DNA from: JABDCI01 sp964475835 | Lineage (GTDB): Bacteria; Verrucomicrobiota; Verrucomicrobiia; JABWAM01 | Reading direction: 5' to 3' | Assembly (NCBI GenBank): GCA_964475835.1 | Contig: CAYYYL010000038.1 | Location: 1 to 27,531 of the forward strand | DNA length: 27,531 bases | In this document: positions 21,983 to 27,531 of the stretch, piece after piece | Layout of the letters: every line of letters begins with the position of its first letter | How positions within the stretch are numbered: the first letter of the stretch is position 1 | Notes under the pieces: model-generated | The model's database searches: none | What the model saw: only the letters and a program-made list of their open reading frames with translations | What the model was told of the DNA's origin: nothing | Program-made: the position numbers and the translations under genes

Positions 21983-22753
21983 ATGATCCACAAAACCGCC
22001 ATCATTCATCGAAATGCCGAGATCGCCGAAGATTGCGAGATTGGGCCCTATTGCGTGATTGGGGAGGGAGTCACCCTTGGTGCGGGGTGCATGCTTCAAT
22101 CCCACGTGGTGATCCAGGGACCGACAAAAATCGGCAGAGGGAACGAGTTTTTTCCCTTTTGTTCCGTGGGACAGAAGACTCAGGATCTGAAATACAAAGG
22201 GGAACCGACTCATCTTGAAATTGGAGACAAAAATGTGTTTCGGGAGTATGTGACCCTTAACCGGGCGACGAGTCCGGGATCGAAGACGGTGGTGGGAAGT
22301 CACAATACGGTTCTGGCCTATTCGCATATCGCGCATGATTGCGTGCTCGGGGATCATATTGTCATGTCCAATGGCGGAACCCTGGCGGGGCATGTGACGG
22401 TGGAGGATCGCGCCATCATCGGAGGTTTGACGGCGATCCATCAATTCTGTCGCATTGGAAAAATGGCGATCACAGGCGGTTGCTCCAAAGTGGTGCAAGA
22501 TGTGCCGCCGTTCATGATGGCCGACGGCAATCCGGCCGAGGTGCGCACCATCAACAAGGTTGGGCTGGAGCGGAACGGGCTTTCGGAAACGGCTCAAAAG
22601 CATTTGCGTGCAGCGTTCAAGCTTCTCTATCGCGAGAGCGGATTAAACATCGGGGATGCCGTGGCAAAAATCCGAAAGGATATCCCTGATTCCGCCGAGA
22701 TCAAATATCTGTGTTCCTTTATTGAGAAGAGTGAGCGTGGAATCAGCCGATGA
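21983..22753 (+). CDS. lpxA: Acyl-ACP--UDP-N-acetylglucosamine O-acyltransferase
   Basis: LpxA adds the first 3-hydroxyacyl chain to UDP-GlcNAc in lipid A synthesis. The 256-residue protein shows left-handed beta-helix hexapeptide repeats from the start (MIHKTAIIHRNAEIAEDCEIGPYCVIGEGVTLGAGC), SHNTVLAYSHIAHDCVLGDH with the catalytic His region, HQFCRIGKMAITGGCSKVVQDVPPFMMADGNPA, then the C-terminal helical domain. The ribosome-binding region is poor: CACCTCC lies between the S23 element and ATG 21983, with no purine-rich site. Insertion of the element may therefore have changed lpxA translation or its coupling to lpxC-fabZ. Lengths and motifs are normal. Confidence 0.95.
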   Translation: MIHKTAIIHRNAEIAEDCEIGPYCVIGEGVTLGAGCMLQSHVVIQGPTKIGRGNEFFPFCSVGQKTQDLKYKGEPTHLEIGDKNVFREYVTLNRATSPGSKTVVGSHNTVLAYSHIAHDCVLGDHIVMSNGGTLAGHVTVEDRAIIGGLTAIHQFCRIGKMAITGGCSKVVQDVPPFMMADGNPAEVRTINKVGLERNGLSETAQKHLRAAFKLLYRESGLNIGDAVAKIRKDIPDSAEIKYLCSFIEKSERGISR

Positions 22754-22798
22754 CAGGGAATGCATGCGGTGTGGAGTTCCATGGCGTGAAAGGAATCG

Positions 22799-25516
22799 AT
22801 GGTTATGAAGTCATCCCTTGATTCGCGATCCGTACAACGACTTCTCCGGGAGCACTCCGGCTTTTGGGCGCACCAGCTTGAAACCCATCCGGATGACCTG
22901 AAGTGGTTGAATGCAGCGGGAAATCTCGATCAGACGCGTTCGTTGAGGCGGCTGGAGTTTGAGTGGAAAGGGGAGGGATGGGATAACCTCGAATGGGATC
23001 AGACGTTGCATGCGCTCTGCCGGGTTAAGCGCCGTGAAATGTTGCGCATCACCCTGCGGGATCTTCAGAACCTTGGAAGCCTCGAGGAGATCGTGGGCGA
23101 GCTTTCCGTGCTGGCTGACTTTTGTCTTCAACGTGCCCTCGACCGGATTTTGAAGGAGCAGGAGGTGAAACATGGCAAACCGCAGTCTGAGTTTGCCGTT
23201 TTTGGAATGGGAAAACTTGGTGGCAATGAATTGAACTACAGCTCCGATATCGATCTCATCTTTGCCTATTCGGATGAGGGAAAGGTGGGAGCGATCACTC
23301 ATCACGACTACTACACGCGCGTGGCCCAGGCGCTCGTTCAGGGATTCCGCATCAATTGCAGTGAAGGCAGTCTGTTTCGAATCGATCTGAGACTCCGACC
23401 CGAAGGGAACGCCGGGCCCATTGTGCGTTCGCTTGAGGGTTACGAGAACTACTACGCGGCGTTTGGGGAGGTGTGGGAGCGCATGGCGTTGCAGAAGGCG
23501 CGCCTCGTTGCCGGCGCCGCTGAATTGGGGTATGAATTCATTCAGCATCTCCAGCCATTCTGTTTTCCGAAGCATCTCACTCCTTCGGCATTGGAGGAAA
23601 TCTATCGCATCAAGGGGCGCATCGAGGCGGAGATTCTCAAGGAGGGAGGGCTGGAACGTCACGTGAAACTGGGACGGGGGGGGATTCGCGAAATCGAGTT
23701 TGCGGTGCAGGCGCTTCAACTTCTGCACGGCGCGAAGAACGCCTTTTCCCAGGAGCGGGGGACCATGCGCTCCCTTCAGGCTTTGACGCGGCTCGATCTT
23801 TTGCCCAAGGCGGATGCCGTCACCTTATCCGAAGCCTATATCTTCCTCCGCCGTCTGGAGCACCGACTGCAGATGCGCGAGGATCGTCAGACCCATGTGG
23901 TTCCTGAGGATGTGGAAACCCAGACCCACCTTGCCAAGGGGCTGGGATTTGCCTCCCACGGGGAATTTGAAACCGAATGGAAAAAACACGTTCAGCGTGT
24001 GCGCTCTTTTTTCGATTCCATCGTGGGAGATTCGGCAACCGGGGGCGCGGGTGTTTCCATTCAGGACTGGACCCATCGTTCCGTGGCGCGCGATGCCGTT
24101 CTGCGGAAGGCGGGTTTTGTACACCTTGAGAAGGCTGTGGAGATTTTGCGTACGCTGGCGGAGGGGCCTTCTTATGCCCACGTCTCGCAGCGCACGCGGG
24201 CTTTGTTTGATCAGCTTTGTCCCCATCTGCTGAGGCTCACGCCGGATCTGGTGCGGCCGGATGAGGTGTTGCAGCAGTTGGAGCGTTTCATTGAGGCGTA
24301 TGGTCCGCGAGCTGCGCTTTATGAACTTCTCCTCTCGAATCCCAACGTGCTGAAACTTCTCCTGAGATTGTTTGACCGGAGCCCCTTTCTGACGGATCAC
24401 ATCATCCGGCATCCGGGTATGCTTGAATCGATCGCCTATGAGGGACTTCTGCAGGAGTCGCACGACCGACCTCGGATGGAAGCGGATCTGGCGAGCGAGA
24501 CGATGGAGCCGATGGCGGCTCGATTAAGAATCTTTCACCGGGCCGAATTATTACGCATCGGGTTGCGGGATATTCTGGATCTGGTTTCCGGTCCACCGGA
24601 GGTGTGGAGTGAAATGTCACAGCTGGCAGATATCTGCTTGGATGCGGCGGTGAGGGAGGTGTTTGGTAAGGGGGTGTACAAGGGGACGACTTCCGAATCG
24701 TTTGGAGTGATCGCGATGGGAAAATATGGCGGGCGCGAACTGTCGTATGGCTCGGACCTTGACGTGCTCTTTGTCGGGGGATCCATTGCGAAGGCCGCGC
24801 AGCTGGTTGCCCTGATGAGCAAGGAGCAGGACGAGGGCATGGTGTTCAAGGTGGATGCGCGACTTCGGCCTGACGGAGAGGATGGTCCTCTGACCCTGCC
24901 GCTCGATGCGTACCGCAACTACTATGCGAAACGTGCCCAGTTTTGGGAAAAACAGGCACTGACACGGGTGCGCGTGGCTGCAGGAAATCCGAAACTTGGT
25001 GCTGAATTTTTGAAGATGGTCGATGAGATCATCTATGCGAAGCCTGTTTCAACAAAGGATCTGGGGGAATTGAAGGTGATGCGCAAGCGCATTGAGAAGG
25101 AGCGCGGAGACACCACGGATGAAGCCCGCAACTTCAAGACGGGCGCCGGTGGTTTGGTGGATGTGGAGTTTCTCGCGCAGGCGCAGCAGTTGAAATTCGG
25201 ACATAAACACGTGGAATTGCGAAGGGCTTCGACTCTGGAAGTGGTCCGGACGATGCCGGAGATCGCCGGGTGGAAGGCTGTGGAGACCAGACAACTGGAG
25301 GAGGACTACCTCTGGTTGCGAAAACTGGAAACCGTTCTCCGCCTCTTTCAAAACTCCTCCGTATCCGAAATGCCGGCCTCACGCGAAGAATGGGAGGATG
25401 TGGCGAAGCATCTCGGACTGAAAAACGGAAAGGAATTGGAGAAGATTTCGGCGGAGCGGAGGAAGCGGATTCGTGCGATTTATCAGAGCAAGATGCGGGA
25501 AAGTAAAAAAGCGTAA
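22799..25516 (+). CDS. glnE: Bifunctional glutamine synthetase adenylyltransferase/deadenylylase
   Basis: GlnE adds and removes AMP on glutamine synthetase according to nitrogen status. The 905-residue protein has two nucleotidyltransferase domains. The N-terminal one has FGMGKLGGNELNYSSDIDLIFAY (D150, D152), and the C-terminal one has AMGKYGGRELSYGSDLDVLFVG (D653, D655). Each is followed by a helical regulatory segment with RLRPEGNAGP or RLRPDGEDGP and GRGGIREIEFAVQ or GAGGLVDVEFLAQ. It is slightly shorter than E. coli GlnE (946). The start ATG 22799 has AAAGGAA about five bases upstream. It follows lpxA by 45 bases; no glnA or glnB is nearby. The orphan NtrC-type regulator is about 20 kb away. 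Confidence 0.93.
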   Translation: MVMKSSLDSRSVQRLLREHSGFWAHQLETHPDDLKWLNAAGNLDQTRSLRRLEFEWKGEGWDNLEWDQTLHALCRVKRREMLRITLRDLQNLGSLEEIVGELSVLADFCLQRALDRILKEQEVKHGKPQSEFAVFGMGKLGGNELNYSSDIDLIFAYSDEGKVGAITHHDYYTRVAQALVQGFRINCSEGSLFRIDLRLRPEGNAGPIVRSLEGYENYYAAFGEVWERMALQKARLVAGAAELGYEFIQHLQPFCFPKHLTPSALEEIYRIKGRIEAEILKEGGLERHVKLGRGGIREIEFAVQALQLLHGAKNAFSQERGTMRSLQALTRLDLLPKADAVTLSEAYIFLRRLEHRLQMREDRQTHVVPEDVETQTHLAKGLGFASHGEFETEWKKHVQRVRSFFDSIVGDSATGGAGVSIQDWTHRSVARDAVLRKAGFVHLEKAVEILRTLAEGPSYAHVSQRTRALFDQLCPHLLRLTPDLVRPDEVLQQLERFIEAYGPRAALYELLLSNPNVLKLLLRLFDRSPFLTDHIIRHPGMLESIAYEGLLQESHDRPRMEADLASETMEPMAARLRIFHRAELLRIGLRDILDLVSGPPEVWSEMSQLADICLDAAVREVFGKGVYKGTTSESFGVIAMGKYGGRELSYGSDLDVLFVGGSIAKAAQLVALMSKEQDEGMVFKVDARLRPDGEDGPLTLPLDAYRNYYAKRAQFWEKQALTRVRVAAGNPKLGAEFLKMVDEIIYAKPVSTKDLGELKVMRKRIEKERGDTTDEARNFKTGAGGLVDVEFLAQAQQLKFGHKHVELRRASTLEVVRTMPEIAGWKAVETRQLEEDYLWLRKLETVLRLFQNSSVSEMPASREEWEDVAKHLGLKNGKELEKISAERRKRIRAIYQSKMRESKKA

Positions 25517-25537
25517 GTCGCAAGAAACAGATCCGGC

Positions 25538-25615
25538 GAGATTCTTCGGCCTGCAGCCTCAGAATGACAGAATGGGGGTGCCACCATTGTCATCCTGAGC
25601 GAAGCGAAGGATCTC
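25538..25615. repeat. Third copy of the TCATCCTGAG..GGATCTC repeat, imperfect palindrome
   Basis: 25590-25615 is identical over 26 bases to 2242-2267. The left side (25538-25568) is a diverged inverted copy ending CTCAGAATGACA. It fills the gap between the convergent glnE and rnc genes. The flanking GTAAGTCG/CGACTTAC-like sequence overlaps the last codons of rnc. Confidence 0.75.
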
Positions 25616-25630
25616 TCCGAGGCTTGTTGC

Positions 25631-26317
25631 TTACGACTTGTTACTGGCTACTTTCCTCAACGCTTCCTGCGCCGCCAGCGTCTCCGCCTCCTTTTTGGTG
25701 GCTCCGGTGCCTTTGCCCATGATGATGCCATCGATTTCGACGACGGCTTCGAACTGGCGTTGATGCGGGGGGCCGCTTTCGGTGACGATGCGATAGACGG
25801 GGGATTGTCCTCGGGCGTGTAATGTTTCCTGAAGGATGCCTTTGGCGTTTTCGGGTTCCGGGTTGTCGGAAATTTCATTCAGTCGGGGTTCGATTTCCTT
25901 GAGGAGAAACCGGCGCGCGGCGTCGAGGCCGCCATCGAGGTAGAGGGCGCCGAGAATGGCTTCGAAGGCGTTGGCGAGATTGGAAGCGCGTTCGCGTCCG
26001 CCCTGGGTCTCCTCGGAGGGGCCGAGAACGAGTTGGGTACCGAGTTGGAGATGGCGGGCGAGGGCGACGAGGGAGTTCCGGCTTACGAGGTGGGCCCGGA
26101 CCTTGGTGAGGTGTCCCTCGGGGACGTTGGGGAAGCGCTGGTAAAGATGTTCACTGATGATGATTTGGAGGACCGCGTCGCCGAGGAACTCGAGACGCTC
26201 GTTGTGGGGAAGTCGCTGGTTTTTTTCGTGACCAAAGGAGGCATGAGTGAGCGCGAGCTGAAGCAGGGAGGGGTCGTGGAAGCTGTGGCCGAGTTGGGAT
26301 TCAAAGGTGGATGGCAT
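25631..26317 (-). CDS. rnc: Ribonuclease III
   Basis: RNase III cleaves double-stranded RNA, including rRNA precursors and, in species that have them, 23S rRNA intervening sequences. The 228-residue protein has the catalytic domain (about 4-150) with the signature N39-ERLEFLGD-AVL (acidic E43 and D47) and NAFEAILGALYLDGG. A C-terminal dsRNA-binding domain follows (about 155-225) with KGILQETLHARGQSPVYRI, GKGTGATKKEAETLAAQEAL. The gene lies downstream of the thioesterase on the same strand, with a short palindromic repeat between them. Its final codons (AGT AAC AAG TCG TAA) merge with repeat sequence, so the extreme C-terminus may be repeat-derived. Confidence 0.95.
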   Translation of the reverse strand: MPSTFESQLGHSFHDPSLLQLALTHASFGHEKNQRLPHNERLEFLGDAVLQIIISEHLYQRFPNVPEGHLTKVRAHLVSRNSLVALARHLQLGTQLVLGPSEETQGGRERASNLANAFEAILGALYLDGGLDAARRFLLKEIEPRLNEISDNPEPENAKGILQETLHARGQSPVYRIVTESGPPHQRQFEAVVEIDGIIMGKGTGATKKEAETLAAQEALRKVASNKS

Positions 26318-26341
26318 GGGAAAATACGTTTGGTTCCGATT

Positions 26342-26401
26342 TGTGGCACAGGCGCCCTCGACTGTGATCTGCGGCGCACAGCCGGGGGCGGGTGTGCCAC
26401 A
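26342..26401. repeat. 60-bp palindromic repeat between thioesterase and rnc
   Basis: TGTGGCACA at 26342-26350 and its exact reverse complement at 26393-26401 close an element with an inner CTGTG/CACAG hairpin. It occupies most of the intergenic gap. This architecture of an outer stem with an inner hairpin resembles dispersed REP-like sequences. Confidence 0.6.
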
Positions 26402-26430
26402 TCTGCCAATTGAAAAAATTGAACATGAAA

Positions 26431-26838
26431 TCAGGAGGCTGGGGAAGAAAGATGCATCCCGAGAGCCATATAGAGATCCCCCGGCATGCGGATGGGTTTT
26501 TCGCTCATATTCGTCACGGCATGGCGGGTGTGACCCGTGACGATCCGTTGTCCGTCACGGAGGATTTCGAAGTTGAGGGTGAACTGGACTTTTCCGAGAT
26601 CGGAGACGGTGGTCTGGATTTCAAGGAGGTCATCATACCGGGCGGCGGCGTGGTAGTGAAGGGCGCAATCCACTACAGGGAAGATGGTATGGTTTTCCTG
26701 GAGGGTGAGCAAAGGAAACCCGAGCTCCCGAAACATTTCAGTCCGAGCCACTTCCAGAAGATCGAGGTAGCGAGCGTAATAAATATGATTGCCGACGGTC
26801 ACGTCCCGATAGGCGACGCGGATTTGGTGCTTGAACAT
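26431..26838 (-). CDS. Acyl-CoA thioesterase, YbgC/4-hydroxybenzoyl-CoA thioesterase family
   Basis: This 135-residue hot-dog fold protein from ATG 26838 has the family N-terminus FKHQIRVAYRDVTVGNHIYYARYLDLLEVARTEMFRELG, where the usual catalytic Asp position of YADTDxxGHVYHxxY proteins reads YRDVTVGNHIYYARY. LHYHAAARYDDLLEIQTTVSDLGK follows. Relatives hydrolyse acyl-CoA or acyl-ACP, and YbgC interacts with envelope phospholipid synthesis. ATG 26847 is another start. Both lie at the edge of a 273-bp MITE-like element, through which the frame stays open for about 45 more codons to 26973. Those codons are element sequence and probably untranslated. It is upstream of rnc on the same strand. Confidence 0.82.
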   Translation of the reverse strand: MFKHQIRVAYRDVTVGNHIYYARYLDLLEVARTEMFRELGFPLLTLQENHTIFPVVDCALHYHAAARYDDLLEIQTTVSDLGKVQFTLNFEILRDGQRIVTGHTRHAVTNMSEKPIRMPGDLYMALGMHLSSPAS

Positions 26839-26840
26839 AA

Positions 26841-27113
26841 AAGTCATCTCATAAATGATGATTCGTGGCGTTGCAGCAATTTTTGGAGTTTGGCCAGGCG
26901 CGCGAGTCGCTACGATATCCGAAGTGATCTCGGAGTGCGAGCGCAACGCCGCCAAGGTCAAAAAATAACGCAACCCTTTGGGCGATGGCTATTTTGGCCA
27001 ACTCCCGCGTTGGTTCGGCAGTCAAAGCCCACAACGGGGATTCTCCTGCCTCGCCGCCTTGGATTTGGCCAAATAATTCTTCGCGCCACATATCAGCATT
27101 TATGAGATGACTT
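26841..27113. mobile_element. 273-bp MITE-like element with ~30-bp terminal inverted repeats
   Basis: AAGTCATCTCATAAATG (26841-26857) recurs as a perfect reverse complement at 27097-27113. With three mismatches the match extends to 30 bases (26841-26870 against 27084-27113). The interior has no transposase and only short open frames. The left end abuts the thioesterase start codon with two bases between, so the element supplies that gene's 5' flank. This looks like a non-autonomous element, possibly with outward promoter activity, but no source transposon is in the window. Confidence 0.75.
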
Positions 27114-27203
27114 CTGGCTTAAAACTGCCAAAAATGACCGAATCTGAGAACTGAAAAGAAAGAGCCGGGCTTGGACGCGGAGCCGTGACGGAGATTTCGA
27201 TAC

Positions 27204-27531
27204 ATGAGTGAGGAAAATTCAGGCATTCTGGTGGGGGAGAGGGCGGGGGTGATCATCGTGCGGGTGGCGGGCAAGGGGACTCACCTGAACAGCCGTTATT
27301 TAAAGCAGTTTGTCCTGCAGTGCCTTCAGGAAAAGAGCTGTTCCTTCCAAATTGAACTCTCCCAGTGCACTTATCTGGACAGTACCTTTCTGGGAATGCT
27401 GGCGGGGTTGGGGGGGAAGGTGAAGGAAAAGTCGCTGCCGCGCATCAAGCTGGTGAATGTGACCGAGCGTGTCCAGGGCATGTTGGAGGGGCTGGGGATC
27501 GATTCGATGTTTGAATTGATTCAGGAGCGGG
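27204..27531 (+). CDS. STAS-domain protein (anti-anti-sigma-like), 3'-truncated by the window
   Basis: The frame begins at ATG 27204 with GGAG ten bases upstream and is open to the end of the window (109 codons). The sequence MSEENSGILVGERAGVIIVRVAGKGTHLNSRYLKQFV, then IELSQCTYLDSTFLGMLAGLGGKVKE and IKLVNVTERVQGMLEGLGIDSMFELI, has the STAS pattern. The D-S-T triplet is where SpoIIAA-type proteins carry the phosphorylated Ser. Such proteins release anti-sigma kinases in partner-switching systems. Partners (kinase, phosphatase, sigma factor) would lie beyond the window and are not seen. The visible part nearly completes a single STAS domain. Confidence 0.8.
   Translation, partial: MSEENSGILVGERAGVIIVRVAGKGTHLNSRYLKQFVLQCLQEKSCSFQIELSQCTYLDSTFLGMLAGLGGKVKEKSLPRIKLVNVTERVQGMLEGLGIDSMFELIQER

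Noticed and set aside
26849..27091. 80-codon frame inside the MITE-like element as a transposase
   Set aside because: It is too short, without a DDE, HUH or serine-recombinase motif. It is probably just open by chance in repeat sequence.

Overview
The window looks like a chromosomal segment of a Gram-negative bacterium, probably an uncultivated member of the PVC group (Verrucomicrobia or a relative). Three things suggest this. LpxC is fused to FabZ as one polypeptide, which is known from Bacteroidetes/Chlorobi and PVC lineages. There is a small lipoprotein and a coiled-coil membrane protein of a kind I associate with Verrucomicrobia. The DNA is moderately GC-rich with repeats in many intergenic gaps. 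The lineage is an inference; there is no rRNA in the window.

Layout. 1-4122 (+): the end of rnhB, an orphan NtrC-type sigma-54 response regulator, then ubiE/menG followed 4 nt later by an alpha/beta hydrolase. 4171-4581 (-): apaG, divergent from 4698-7751 (+), which holds leuD, a zinc-ribbon coiled-coil protein, cmk and a class III aminotransferase. 7723-10043 (-): envelope genes, namely a 57-aa lipoprotein, a coiled-coil membrane protein, an AsmA-like protein and a SufR-type HTH regulator. 10180-10959 (+): an MBL-fold hydrolase. 11189-12775 (-): a GNAT-GNAT-cyclic-nucleotide-binding fusion, divergent from a squalene/phytoene synthase and a polysaccharide flippase (12942-15627, +). 15685-18871 (-): arsR-arsC-arsD-arsA with a recognisable promoter and operator but no arsenite pump gene. 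19185-19259 (+): tRNA-Phe(GAA), then trmB, the lpxC-fabZ fusion, lpxA and glnE. 25631-26838 (-): rnc and a YbgC-like thioesterase. 27204-end (+): a STAS-domain protein cut by the window edge.

Functional themes are housekeeping (RNase HII, RNase III, CMP kinase, TrmB, GlnE), lipid A synthesis, arsenic resistance, quinone and isoprenoid metabolism, and envelope proteins. The only gap above 300 bases without a confident gene is 18872-19184. It holds the ars promoter, a hairpin over a Shine-Dalgarno-like sequence, a doubtful 55-codon frame and a probable tRNA promoter.

The most striking non-coding content is repeats. A small gene of the 23S rRNA intervening-sequence protein (S23/four-helix bundle) family sits between lpxC-fabZ and lpxA. 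It is bounded exactly by a 39-bp perfect inverted repeat, and a decayed single copy of that repeat lies 5' of trmB. A separate 273-bp MITE-like element with about 30-bp terminal inverted repeats abuts the thioesterase start. At least four other hairpin or repeat families occupy intergenic gaps.
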